Notes: generated by a model from the sequence alone, not told the origin. Positions 55,648-63,720 are shown, numbered from the stretch's first letter. The stretch: 64,000 nt of DNA from JAVBNU01 sp031551265 (GCA_031551265.1 JAVBNU010000041.1:13160-77159), one strand, 5' to 3'. Numbers and translations: made by a program.

Positions 55648-56562
55648 ATGAGTTTAACACTGAGCGCAAAAGAATATTTGAATGATTTTAAGCTATATTT
55701 GGACGTGGAGAGGAATTTTTCCGAACATACGGTAAAAGCCTACATTTCAGACTGCTTGAGTTTTTTAATCTGGCTTTCAAGCGATTCCGTTGAGGACGTC
55801 ACGCAGCAAAAAATCAAAGAATATCTACTGTACATCCAGAAGTTCAACTATACCAAAACAACAACGGCACGCAAAATCGCATCAGTCAGGGCATTTTACA
55901 ACTATCTCTACAATGAACGCGTAATTGAAAACAACCCTTTGAGTAATATCCGAGCGCCAAAACGCGCCCGTTCACTGCCTGAATTTTTATCAGAACGTGA
56001 AATAGAAAATATTTTAAACAATATCAGCATTGAAACCCCGGCCGGGTACCGCAATCGAACAATTTTAGAAGTTCTCTATGCAACCGGCATGCGCATAAGC
56101 GAATTATGTAACCTCAATTTCGGCAACCTAAATCTCGAAAATAATGAAATCACCGTTCTGGGCAAAGGCTCAAAAGAGCGGATTGTGTTGATTTCTAACC
56201 GTGCAAAAGAATTTTTAGAAAAATACATCGCAACAGTGCGCCATATGATTTCGGAAGAAGAAATGGATCCAAGAATAACAGAGGACACGCCTGTTTTTAT
56301 TAACAAGACAGGTTACAGGCTTCAGCCTGCAAGTGCACGTAGTTTTATCAAAAGTATAGTTGAGAAAATTCAACTGCCAAAACATGTTACACCACACACA
56401 TTCAGGCATAGTTTCGCTACGAAGTTGCTTGAAAAAGGGGCTGATTTACGCGTCGTACAGGAGCTTTTAGGTCATGCAAGCATAAGCAACACACAAATTT
56501 ACACCCATGTCAGCACAGAACGCCTAAAACAAACCTACGAAAAAGCCCACCCACGGGCATGA
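55648..56562 (+). CDS. xerC: XerC/XerD-type tyrosine recombinase
   Basis: 304 residues from the ATG at 55648. N-terminal SAM-like DNA-binding domain (about 1-95), then the catalytic domain with TGMRISELCNL (Arg), the Lys of the beta-hairpin (LGKGSKER), HTFRHSFAT (His and Arg), LLGHASISNTQIYTHV (His and the nucleophile Tyr). Full set present. Probably resolves chromosome dimers at dif; assignment to XerC rather than XerD is by size only. It has no ribosome-binding site. Distinct from the element integrase at 59118. Confidence 0.9.
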   Translation: MSLTLSAKEYLNDFKLYLDVERNFSEHTVKAYISDCLSFLIWLSSDSVEDVTQQKIKEYLLYIQKFNYTKTTTARKIASVRAFYNYLYNERVIENNPLSNIRAPKRARSLPEFLSEREIENILNNISIETPAGYRNRTILEVLYATGMRISELCNLNFGNLNLENNEITVLGKGSKERIVLISNRAKEFLEKYIATVRHMISEEEMDPRITEDTPVFINKTGYRLQPASARSFIKSIVEKIQLPKHVTPHTFRHSFATKLLEKGADLRVVQELLGHASISNTQIYTHVSTERLKQTYEKAHPRA

Positions 56563-56600
56563 CGTTTTCTTCTTTGTTATAAATAAAGGGTTATAAAAAA

Positions 56601-57290
56601 ATGGAAAAATTATTGAAAACACTGATAAGGTTTCTATATACAGTACAAAATATAATTTACTTTCTTAATCCCCTCATAGCTTTAGACAAGCCTTCAAAAA
56701 AACCCACAAGATATTCTTTTTTAAATTTTAATGAAGAAAGAGAATTATTAAAAAAATATATGAACAAATCGAATGTCTATTTGGAATTTGGCTCAGGTGG
56801 CAGTACTTTTGAAGCATTAAAGTCTCCGATTAAAAAAGTTTTTTCTATTGAATCAAGTTTGTCTTGGACGGAAAGAATGAAATCATGGGCATTTATAAAA
56901 AAATCAATAGAACAAGAAAGACTTGACCTCATATATATTAATATAGGTGAAACAACATTATTTAGTTATCCTGACAATATTGAGCATAAAGAAAAATTCC
57001 CTGACTATTCCAATATCCTTAATAAAAATACTATTAATAAAAATGTTGATACAGTTTTAGTAGATGGCAGATTCAGAGTTGCTTGTGTTTTGAATACGAT
57101 TCTCAACTGTAGTGCAGGCGTCATTATAATTATACATGATTTTTGGAACAGAAAGCATTACCATGTGGTTTTAAAATATCTTGATACTATTGAAAAAACC
57201 CACACACTAGGGGTATTTAAAATTAAACAAAACATCAACATTGATGAAATAAAGTGTTTATATGAAGAATATAAATATATCCCTGACTAA
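56601..57290 (+). CDS. predicted SAM-dependent methyltransferase-like protein
   Basis: 229 residues with a weak AAGGG ten bases before the ATG. Residues about 55-75 (NVYLEFGSGGSTFEALKSP) form a glycine-rich nucleotide loop and SIESSLSW an acidic ribose-binding strand, as in class I methyltransferases. Later VDTVLVDGRFRVACVLNTIL and IIIIHDFWNRKHYHVVL match a family of uncharacterised proteins often found in polysaccharide loci. A hydrophobic start (residues 5-26) may be a membrane anchor. Substrate unknown. The GC content is lower than that of xerC upstream. Confidence 0.65.
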   Translation: MEKLLKTLIRFLYTVQNIIYFLNPLIALDKPSKKPTRYSFLNFNEERELLKKYMNKSNVYLEFGSGGSTFEALKSPIKKVFSIESSLSWTERMKSWAFIKKSIEQERLDLIYINIGETTLFSYPDNIEHKEKFPDYSNILNKNTINKNVDTVLVDGRFRVACVLNTILNCSAGVIIIIHDFWNRKHYHVVLKYLDTIEKTHTLGVFKIKQNINIDEIKCLYEEYKYIPD

Positions 57291-57295
57291 GCATA

Positions 57296-57407
57296 AAAAA
57301 AAGCCGTCCATAGGAGCGGCTACTAGACTTGGGGAGGAGGTTTTGGGACCATATTGGTCTCACATATTTACTATCGGAAAAAGTTTTGAAAACTTGAATT
57401 AATTCCT
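57296..57407 (-). ncRNA. candidate structured small RNA with its own terminator
   Basis: On the minus strand a TACACT (57419-57414) could be a -10 box. From about 57407 the sequence forms GGAGG paired with a later CCTCC, an AAGTTTT-C-AAAACTT hairpin, GAGACC-AATAT-GGTC, and finally AGCCG-(10)-CGGCT followed by eight T (57296-57322). There is no ORF with a start site that ends at this terminator. It matches no RNA family I recognise. Confidence 0.35.
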
Positions 57408-57508
57408 CCAATAAGTGTAGATGAATTTAATCAATAACCGACAAAACAATTGCATAACTAAAGTTTTGGTACTATAATCATATTTGTCGTTAAAAATAAG
57501 AGGTTGAC

Positions 57509-57691
57509 ATGGATAAAATTACAATTCGCTCAGACAGAGACTCTGACTACACATTCACATATCGTGGTGAAGAAGTTACACTAAAAGCCGGCAGCATAAT
57601 CAGTATCGCAAATGGTCTAAATGATGTAGTACTGCCAACATGTGTTATGAAAATAATGAAAAATCTTATCGTTGTAAAAAATGATAAGTAA
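57509..57691 (+). CDS. 60-residue beta-rich protein, unknown
   Basis: AAGAGG lies six bases before the ATG. The sequence alternates polar and hydrophobic residues (ITIRSDRDSDYTFTYRGEEV, SIISIANGLNDVVLP), suggesting a small beta barrel, and ends in a basic KNDK. Followed by a strong terminator, so it is a complete transcription unit. No family recognised; function unknown. Confidence 0.55.
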   Translation: MDKITIRSDRDSDYTFTYRGEEVTLKAGSIISIANGLNDVVLPTCVMKIMKNLIVVKNDK

Positions 57692-57715
57692 CCAAAATTT
57701 ATATTTGCATACAAA

Positions 57716-57745
57716 AATCGCCTGTTTTCACAGGCGATTTTTTTT
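57716..57745 (+). terminator. terminator of the 60-residue gene
   Basis: AATCGCCTGT-(4)-ACAGGCGATT followed by seven T. Confidence 0.9.
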
Positions 57746-57883
57746 CGTGTGTATATTGTAAGACCTCTGCACAAGTCACTTTTTCTACGAAAAAGCACCT
57801 TGAGCCGGGTCTACGACGTCCAGTATCAAAGAAGCAAATCTCGCTCCTCGCGAGGCTTTGCATCTTCTCACATCCGATAAAGC

Positions 57884-57937
57884 AACCACTGCACAAATCG
57901 AAAAAAACAAATTTTTCAGACTGGTGCAGTGGTTTTA
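57884..57937 (+). terminator. hairpin, possible terminator or element end
   Basis: AACCACTGCAC pairs with GTGCAGTGGTT across a 29-base loop, followed by TTATTG. A related CCTCTGCACAA lies at 57773. The 264 bases 57692-57955 hold no gene; this piece may be a leftover of a mobile element. Confidence 0.35.
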
Positions 57938-57955
57938 TTGTAGGATTAATTAAAA

Positions 57956-58498
57956 TTACGAATTTTCAGTCGGGTATTTATACTGCAGCAAGCTTGAAGC
58001 CTTGTAATCAGACGCCGATTCATCTGAGTAAAATACGGACATATCATTAGGATTAAATGAGCCATACTCAAGCTCCATTTTGCTTCTGTCCGATTCATAG
58101 CCGTATGCCTTGATTTCTTCGTCAGTCACTTTGCCGTCATGGTTTTTGTCAATTTGGTCAAAATAAGTTAAAACCGTGTTCATCAGCGTTGAATTGTTAC
58201 CCAAAGAACACATTTGCACAATCTCATCGTAGGTCATGCCTTGTTTAGATAATCTGTCTGTCAAATTAGTGATATCTGTAGAAGTAATTTTGCCATCGCC
58301 GTCTTTGTCTAAAGTGCCGAAATTGCTGGTTAAATAGCTGATAAAGTTTGCGTTTAAGCTGCTTGCAACGGTGGAATCAGGGTTAGCAATTTGTTCAAGG
58401 GTCAGCCCGTCCGGATTGTTTTTCGCTAAAGTTGTATACGTGGTGTTTAAGCCGTTTATTGCTGTTAAAAACAGGCCTTGTCCGCTTAATGATGCCAT
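57956..58498 (-). CDS. EF-hand calcium-binding protein
   Basis: 180 residues from the ATG at 58498 with an AAGGAG site; the frame extends to 58558 but has no site there. Two canonical EF-hand loops, DKDGDGKITSTD and DKNHDGKVTDEE, lie near residues 75 and 125, each with Asp at 1, 3 and 5, Gly at 6 and an acidic 12th position. The loops sit between helices. No signal peptide or membrane segment. Probably a calcium sensor or buffer; partner unknown. The start codon is 283 bases from the tRNA remnant, so it is chromosomal, not part of the element. Confidence 0.8.
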   Translation of the reverse strand: MASLSGQGLFLTAINGLNTTYTTLAKNNPDGLTLEQIANPDSTVASSLNANFISYLTSNFGTLDKDGDGKITSTDITNLTDRLSKQGMTYDEIVQMCSLGNNSTLMNTVLTYFDQIDKNHDGKVTDEEIKAYGYESDRSKMELEYGSFNPNDMSVFYSDESASDYKASSLLQYKYPTENS

Positions 58499-58687
58499 AA
58501 TAGTCGCTCCTTTATTGTACACTATCAGTTTAATGGTATTTTCAAAAAAGTAAACCATTTATTTAGCTTATTTTCTATAAAATAGCTCTCTAGAGGCATT
58601 TCTGAATTTTTAAGCGCAGAAATGAAAACCTCTAAGAAAATTTATTTCTTGAATTTTCGCTATGCTTAGTGTTTAATTGTATTTAAT

Positions 58688-58701
58688 GGCACAGTAGCTC
58701 A
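58688..58701 (+). pseudogene. 14-base remnant of a tRNA 5' end
   Basis: GGCACAGTAGCTCA, identical to the first 14 bases of the larger remnant at 58782; the six bases before it also match in part. The sequence then departs. Confidence 0.4.
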
Positions 58702-58781
58702 CTAAGTAGCGATAGCTGCGATAGTTCGATTAGAGGGCGCGAAGCGCTTGAGCCAACCTGTCAAATGAAAACTAAATACAT

Positions 58782-58831
58782 GGCACAGTAGCTCAGTTGG
58801 TGAGAGCGCTCGGCTCATACCCGTGAGGTCA
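58782..58831 (+). pseudogene. truncated tRNA-Met (CAU) 5' half
   Basis: GGCACAG, D-arm GCTC...GAGC and an anticodon arm with CTCATAC are present, then the sequence breaks off before the T-arm. The anticodon stem has one T-T mismatch. It has no 3' half. Confidence 0.7.
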
Positions 58832-58972
58832 AAGAAATTTAAGTAACCCCGATAAGGTTATAAAAACAAGGGTTTCGATAAATTACAAAGTTCTTGCAAA
58901 ACACCAAAAATATTGAATAATTCAACTATAATTCAACTTTTAATTTTGACAACTAAATATTTATGACACTAT

Positions 58973-59046
58973 GGCTGGGTAGCTCAGTTGGTGAGAGCAC
59001 GGAGCTCATACCTCCGGGGTCGTCAGTTCGAATCTGACCTCAGCTA
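58973..59046 (+). tRNA. tRNA-Met(CAU), elongator type
   Basis: Acceptor GGCTGGG pairs with CTCAGCT (two G-T), D-arm GCTC/GAGC, anticodon stem CGGAG/CTCCG with loop CTCATAC, T-arm GTCAG-TTCGAAT-CTGAC, discriminator A. No GGG/CCC anticodon stem, so not the initiator. CCA is not encoded. Integrase gene follows 71 bases later. Confidence 0.92.
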
Positions 59047-59057
59047 GTCTTTTTAAA

Positions 59058-59087
59058 GGGTTTCGAGGTTTTTCGAGACTCTTTTTT
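59058..59087 (+). terminator. tRNA terminator
   Basis: GGGTTTCG / CGAGACTC stem with two G-T pairs, then six T; 11 bases after the tRNA. Confidence 0.7.
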
Positions 59088-59117
59088 AATGCAAAAAATC
59101 AAATAATTCAACAAAGT

Positions 59118-60368
59118 TCAACTATTTGATTTGCGTAAAAATATGTTAGCGAGCTTGTCCGATGCGGTTTCATCAGCCTTTTGCAAAATATGAGTGTATA
59201 TATCGGCTGTAGTGCTTACCTTGGCGTGTCCTAGACGTTTGCTTACGGTTGCTATATCCATGCCGGAAAAAATCAAAATACTCGCCTGTGAGTGCCTAAA
59301 AGCATGCGGGTTAATCTTTGGTAGTAATTTATCATGTTCGCTTTCGGGTTTATCTGTGTTCTGTTCTTCTATGATTTCATTATATTTTTTAACAAAGTCT
59401 TTGCAATAACCTGTGGGTGTGTGAGGGTGCATAGGCTTGCCGTTTTCTTGTGTAAAAACATATCCTGTATTGTTCCACTTATCTCCACAAGCTATTCGGA
59501 GCTTGTTTTGCTCGTTTTTGTATCTTTTTATCAGCGGAATTAATTCAGCCGGAATTTTAATAAGTCTTTTTGACGTATCAGTTTTTAAATCGTCTTCATA
59601 AATGCCGCGCTTTGGCGCATATAGCAAATGTTTTGAAATATCAATCTGATTATTTTTAAAGTCAACCTTATCCCATTTCAACCCGACAATCTCGCCCCTG
59701 CGACAGCCTGTGAACATTAATAGCTTCATCATAACCTGCCATCTCAGAGGTTCATGTTCAAGGTAAATAAGAATGTTATGCAAAGCCTCCATATCAATGT
59801 AGTTTGCTTCTTTGCGTTTAACTTTTGGTGGTGTTGCTCTTGATGCAGCATTGTATACAACTAACATCTCTTTTTCAGCCTGCGCCAAAATGGTTTTTAT
59901 TAATCTGTGATGCTCAAGTATCATTTTGCCGCTTAATTTACCACCAGTGTTTTTATTCATACCATCTTGAGAGAGCAACTCATAGAAAGAGTTCAAATGT
60001 TGTGGCCGTAAATCCGCAAGTTTAAAATGCCCTATTGCGGGGATAATTCGTTCAAGCAGTTGGTTGTAATTTACAACGGTCAGGTGCTTGATGCCGTTGC
60101 GCTTTTTTAAATCCAAAACATAACCTGCATATTTTTCAAATGTCTGCTTGTTATCCGCTATAATGCCTTCCTTACATTGTTTTTCAAACAAAACAACCTG
60201 CTTCTTGAGTTCAGATTGGATTTTGCGCACACTCCAACCATCGGGCACAGCCCATGTCATTGAATACGGTTTCAACTGCTTGCCAAATGCATCTCTGCCC
60301 TTATGGACACGGATTGAGTAAGAAATAATTTTACCGTTTTTATCTTTCCTTTCTTGAATATTAGCCAT
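59118..60368 (-). CDS. int: tyrosine integrase of the element
   Basis: 416 residues behind GGAGGACTAA. Arm-type N-terminal domain (about 1-60, beta-rich with YSIRVHKGRDAFGKQLKPYS), core-binding domain (65-170), catalytic domain from about 190. Active site: TGCRRGEIVGLKW (Arg), HAFRHSQASILIFSG (His, Arg), RLGHAKVSTTADIYTHIL (His, nucleophile Tyr). Catalyses insertion and excision at the tRNA. The stop lies 72 bases from the tRNA end, as is usual for tRNA-targeted elements. Phage-type integrases of Firmicutes are the nearest in style. Confidence 0.93.
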   Translation of the reverse strand: MANIQERKDKNGKIISYSIRVHKGRDAFGKQLKPYSMTWAVPDGWSVRKIQSELKKQVVLFEKQCKEGIIADNKQTFEKYAGYVLDLKKRNGIKHLTVVNYNQLLERIIPAIGHFKLADLRPQHLNSFYELLSQDGMNKNTGGKLSGKMILEHHRLIKTILAQAEKEMLVVYNAASRATPPKVKRKEANYIDMEALHNILIYLEHEPLRWQVMMKLLMFTGCRRGEIVGLKWDKVDFKNNQIDISKHLLYAPKRGIYEDDLKTDTSKRLIKIPAELIPLIKRYKNEQNKLRIACGDKWNNTGYVFTQENGKPMHPHTPTGYCKDFVKKYNEIIEEQNTDKPESEHDKLLPKINPHAFRHSQASILIFSGMDIATVSKRLGHAKVSTTADIYTHILQKADETASDKLANIFLRKSNS

Positions 60369-60380
60369 TTAGTCCTCCTT

Positions 60381-61025
60381 TTATGAAATATCTACTTTTT
60401 CAATGCGATGTGTTTTTATTGCTTTTTTTCTCGTAATATTGTTTTCTTGTAAATATTTTTTTAGTTCTTTTATTTCGTTTTGGATGCTCAAAAGCAAGAA
60501 ATCTTTCAAATGATTAACATGAATACTATAGCTGTCTCCGCCGGTATTAGAAACTAAAACCTCCTGCACGCGAGTCATGTTATCGTTTTCTGCGACTACA
60601 AATTCTTTGGGATTTGAAAAACAATACTCATCTATTTTTTGAAAAATGCAGAACCTAGATTCAGCAGCTAAAAGAGCGTTTAATATATGCGAATTGTCAT
60701 TAAGTTTGTACTGTGTCCAAAATTTAAGCTGTGCGATAGCTTCATCAGACAGCCCAAGTTCTTCACTGACAGCTATATTCGTATATTCTCTGCTATCGCT
60801 CATTCCAAGCAGGTATTCCATAGGTACTTTGAATGTTTTGCTGTATGCAATTAATTCATTCAAAGAGGGTAGTTTTTTCCCGTTTTCTAAATCGGATATT
60901 TGCGGTTTTTGAACGCCAATTAAGTCGGCGAGCATGTCTTGCGTACAGTCTTTTTTTACTGTATCCAGTTCTTCGCGCAATTTCCTGAACCTGTCTGCTA
61001 TTTTAGGATATTTTCTTCTTTTCAT
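60381..61025 (-). CDS. CI-like repressor with N-terminal XRE domain
   Basis: 214 residues. Helix-turn-helix in residues about 12-75 (DMLADLIGVQKPQISDLENG as helices 2-3, VPMEYLLGM at the end). The C-terminal part is helical and lacks the LexA-type Ser-Lys protease motif, so it is not an autocleaving repressor. It lies 12 bases upstream of int on the same strand, so both may be co-transcribed, and it faces the early genes across the 175-base divergent region. It probably represses the element's right-hand promoter. Confidence 0.85.
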   Translation of the reverse strand: MKRRKYPKIADRFRKLREELDTVKKDCTQDMLADLIGVQKPQISDLENGKKLPSLNELIAYSKTFKVPMEYLLGMSDSREYTNIAVSEELGLSDEAIAQLKFWTQYKLNDNSHILNALLAAESRFCIFQKIDEYCFSNPKEFVVAENDNMTRVQEVLVSNTGGDSYSIHVNHLKDFLLLSIQNEIKELKKYLQENNITRKKAIKTHRIEKVDIS

Positions 61026-61106
61026 TATATTTTCCTTTGTTATTAATTCAATAATTTTACTACTATTATTCTCTAATATTTATTATTATGCCGTATTAAT
61101 CAATCA

Positions 61107-61134
61107 TTGTCAATGTCTTTTGGTAAAATAATAT
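61107..61134 (+). promoter_or_regulatory. promoter of the element's early genes
   Basis: TTGTCA at 61107-61112, 16-base spacer, TAATAT at 61129-61134. A GATAATTTTCAAATTATTTATC inverted repeat at 61141-61162 may be an operator. The first ATG is at 61201 with GGAG. Confidence 0.4.
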
Positions 61135-61200
61135 TAAATAGATAATTTTCAAATTATTTATCGTTATTTACTAACAAGATATTGGAAAGGACGGAGATAA

Positions 61201-61437
61201 ATGTTAAGCAATGTACAAATGCCTCAAATGGCAACAATCAACGAAACAGCTAAAATAACAGGCTTGGCAAGGCATTTCATCAGACAACTGGCTTTGCAAA
61301 ATAAAATCAAACATATTCGGGCGGGCAAAAAAATATTAATTAACATCGAAAAACTAATTGAATACTTGAATAACGGCGACAATGAACCCGCAACTCCTGT
61401 AGTCAATAGATATAACATTCAAAGAGTGGAAGTATAG
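61201..61437 (+). CDS. excisionase-like HTH protein
   Basis: 78 residues. MATINETAKITGLARHFIRQ holds a winged-helix of the excisionase/MerR HTH_17 type: recognition helix in LARHFIRQLALQ and the wing around HIRAGKKILINI. Members bind at attachment sites to direct excision, or act as regulators. First gene of the rightward operon; the next starts 2 bases after its stop. Function as excisionase is inferred. Confidence 0.8.
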   Translation: MLSNVQMPQMATINETAKITGLARHFIRQLALQNKIKHIRAGKKILINIEKLIEYLNNGDNEPATPVVNRYNIQRVEV

Positions 61438-61439
61438 AT

Positions 61440-62105
61440 ATGGCAGAACGTCGAATGTTTGCTAAGAGCATAATAGATAGCGATGCTTTTCTTGACATGC
61501 CGGTTTCAACTCAATGTCTTTATTTTCATCTGGGAATGCATGCGGATGATGATGGCTTCGTTGGTAATCCAAAACGAATTTTACGCTCAGTCGGTGCTGC
61601 CGAGGACGATTTGAAAGTGTTAATCACAAAGAATTTTGTAATTCCGTTTCAATCAGGTATTTGCGTGATAACTCACTGGAAAACACACAATTACATTCAA
61701 AAAGACCGCTACAATCCCACAAGACATATAGCTGAAATCCAAACTTTGGAGCTCGAAAACGGAATGTACACAACTTGTATCCAAAATGTATACAATTCGG
61801 ATACACAGGTTAGATTAGGTAAGGATAGTATAGATAAGAGTAGTTGTAATTATATTGAACAAAAACAACAAAATTCTGCAATTTCAAAAAAACCAACTAT
61901 CGAAGAAGTTGAAAACTATTGTAAAGAAAGGAATAACAACATCGATGCTAGTAGTTTCTTTGACTACTACGAGGCTAAAGGTTGGATGATAGGCAAAAAC
62001 AAGATGAAAGATTGGCAAGCCGCCGTCAGAACTTGGGAACGCAACGCAAAAGGCATTGGAAAGCAAGACAAGAATGCTGTTTTAAAAGCAATTATGGAGA
62101 TTTAA
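61440..62105 (+). CDS. phage replisome-organizer-like protein
   Basis: 221 residues. The N-terminal half (MAERRMFAKSIIDSDAFLDM, CLYFHLGMHADDDGFVGNPK) matches the winged-helix of phage replisome organizers and DnaD-like proteins. The C-terminus (FFDYYEAKGWMIGKNKMKDW, then AAVRTWERN) is the typical tail of the same group, involved in loading the helicase. Part of the early operon with 2-base gaps on both sides. Typical of phages of low-GC Gram-positives, so this supports transfer from such hosts or shared phage lineages. Confidence 0.85.
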   Translation: MAERRMFAKSIIDSDAFLDMPVSTQCLYFHLGMHADDDGFVGNPKRILRSVGAAEDDLKVLITKNFVIPFQSGICVITHWKTHNYIQKDRYNPTRHIAEIQTLELENGMYTTCIQNVYNSDTQVRLGKDSIDKSSCNYIEQKQQNSAISKKPTIEEVENYCKERNNNIDASSFFDYYEAKGWMIGKNKMKDWQAAVRTWERNAKGIGKQDKNAVLKAIMEI

Positions 62106-62108
62106 AAA

Positions 62109-62477
62109 ATGAATAGACGAGATTTTTTATTGAAAATACAAGAACTTTTTGACGATTTAAACACAGGGTTGATAAATGCATACAAAGCTGTATTAAACGA
62201 TCCTAATGGCTCTGAAATCAATTACGATGAACTTTATAAACTCTTGTTGAAGGAATACAAATATGCAAATGCGCCAAGGCCGTATTGGTTTGCTGAAAAA
62301 TTGCAGCGCGTCAAAAATTACAGAATAAAAGAATTTTTAATAGACCGGCATGTACGAGAGGGCAAAGCCAAAATACTGAAAGAAGAACCTGAAAGAATGA
62401 GACGATTGATTCAAATGCCTAACGGTAAAGTTGATTACTTCTACTATGGAATTGTAACGGATGAAGTTGATGAATAA
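62109..62477 (+). CDS. unknown element protein
   Basis: 122 residues, translated 3 bases after the replisome-organizer-like gene. Starts MNRRDFLLKIQELFDDLN, is helical and rich in Lys and Glu, and includes APRPYWFAEKLQRVKNY. No recognised motif. From its position it might be a helicase loader or replication accessory protein, but no P-loop is present. Function unknown. Confidence 0.6.
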   Translation: MNRRDFLLKIQELFDDLNTGLINAYKAVLNDPNGSEINYDELYKLLLKEYKYANAPRPYWFAEKLQRVKNYRIKEFLIDRHVREGKAKILKEEPERMRRLIQMPNGKVDYFYYGIVTDEVDE

Positions 62478-62516
62478 AGCCCATCTAAAGTAGAGAAAAG
62501 TAGATAGGATAACAAT

Positions 62517-62777
62517 ATGGCTAAAGGACGTAAAACAGGCGGGAGAACAAAAGGTACTCATAATAAACGAACAAAGGCTCTTATGGAGCTTGGATTCTCT
62601 CCTGCTGAAGAAATGATTAAGCTGTATAAAGCCGGAAAACTAAAGACCGAAGATCAAATCCTGCTTTTGCGTTCGTTGCTGCCATATTTTCATCCTAAAC
62701 CAAAGTCTCCAGAGATAGAAGATGCAGACATGCCTGAAATTTGCTGTATTCATGGCTTGGACATAACAAAAATTTAG
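62517..62777 (+). CDS. small element protein with GGRTKGTHNKR motif
   Basis: 86 residues behind TAGGAT. The start MAKGRKTGGRTKGTHNKRTK is a basic segment of the type seen at the head of many phage-encoded small DNA-associated proteins. Then a helical part (SPAEEMIKLYKAGKLKTEDQ) and two cysteines (C75, C76) near the end. Possibly a terminase-small-subunit-like or DNA-binding factor; not proven. Confidence 0.6.
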   Translation: MAKGRKTGGRTKGTHNKRTKALMELGFSPAEEMIKLYKAGKLKTEDQILLLRSLLPYFHPKPKSPEIEDADMPEICCIHGLDITKI

Positions 62778-62868
62778 ATTAAAATTGCGTTAATATATAT
62801 TAAGTTACAGTTGTAAATTTCTCGAAATAAAGTCTATGCTTGAATTACTAGACTAAAAAGGAATTGTT

Positions 62869-63720
62869 ATGACTAAACAAAAAGAATACCATATTTTATC
62901 TTTGTCAGGCGGTAAAGACAGTACAGCTTTAGCATTTTTCATCAAAGACAACATGCCAGAAGTGTATGAACAGCTAGAAATGGTGTTTGTCGATACTGAG
63001 TGCGAAATACCTGAAACGTACGATTATTTGAACAAAATCGAAATGTTCTTAAAAAAAGATATTATAAGATTGAAGCCGTATGTTAGTTTTGACCATATTT
63101 ATCAGATGCGAAAAATCTTACCATCTGTCAACCGTAGATGGTGTACGGTTGAGCTAAAAACCAAAACTTTCAGGAAATATGTTCATGAACTTTTAAAAAA
63201 TGAGCGTAATAGTAAAATTATCCTCTACATTGGTATCAGAGGCGATGAGAGCCATCGAGCCGAAGACCGAGACAAATATCAGGACAATTTTATAAACGAG
63301 AGATTTCCATTCGTTGAAAAAGGTATTATCAGAAAAGATGTTGACGATATTTTAAACTCGGCTGGCATAGGTTATCCCGATTATTATAGATGGCGAAAGC
63401 GCTCAGGCTGTTACTTTTGTATGTACCAATCGAAAATGGACTGGCTGAATTTGTATGAGAATCACCCTGATTTATTTTATAAAGCAATGGATTATGAAAT
63501 TGAAGAAACCGATTACGGTAAAAAACAGCGTTTCGGCTGGAATGTCGATATGCCATTAAAAGATATGATTAAGCCTGAAAATATGGCAATAATAAAAGAA
63601 AATTATAAGAAGTTGGTTGAAAAAAAGTATGGTAAAAACACTAATCTAAACAGCAATTTAATAGAGATTTTTGGTGACACTGACGAAAAAGAAAATATGT
63701 GTTCTTTTTGTCACTTATAG
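62869..63720 (+). CDS. PAPS-reductase-family protein carried by the element
   Basis: 283 residues behind AAAAAGGA. PP-loop SLSGGKDSTA at residues 11-20, IGIRGDESHRAED near 121 as the second ATP-pyrophosphatase motif, C92 in RRWCTVELK and C181-x2-C184 in SGCYFCMYQ. The last residues have an extra C278-x2-C281. The family activates sulfate-type or uses adenylated intermediates; related proteins are DndC in DNA phosphorothioation, and many phages carry short members of unknown use. There is no DndD, DndE or cysteine desulfurase here. It overlaps the facing gene by 10 bases. Confidence 0.85.
   Translation: MTKQKEYHILSLSGGKDSTALAFFIKDNMPEVYEQLEMVFVDTECEIPETYDYLNKIEMFLKKDIIRLKPYVSFDHIYQMRKILPSVNRRWCTVELKTKTFRKYVHELLKNERNSKIILYIGIRGDESHRAEDRDKYQDNFINERFPFVEKGIIRKDVDDILNSAGIGYPDYYRWRKRSGCYFCMYQSKMDWLNLYENHPDLFYKAMDYEIEETDYGKKQRFGWNVDMPLKDMIKPENMAIIKENYKKLVEKKYGKNTNLNSNLIEIFGDTDEKENMCSFCHL

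Noticed and set aside
57768..57938. Insertion-sequence remnant
   Set aside because: CCTCTGCAC and ACCACTGCAC segments suggest element ends, but no transposase fragment is readable, so only the hairpin is annotated.
58590..58640. Hairpin AGAGGCATTTCTG / CAGAAATGAAAACCTCT as an RNA gene
   Set aside because: Imperfect palindrome without promoter or terminator; may be another dispersed repeat.
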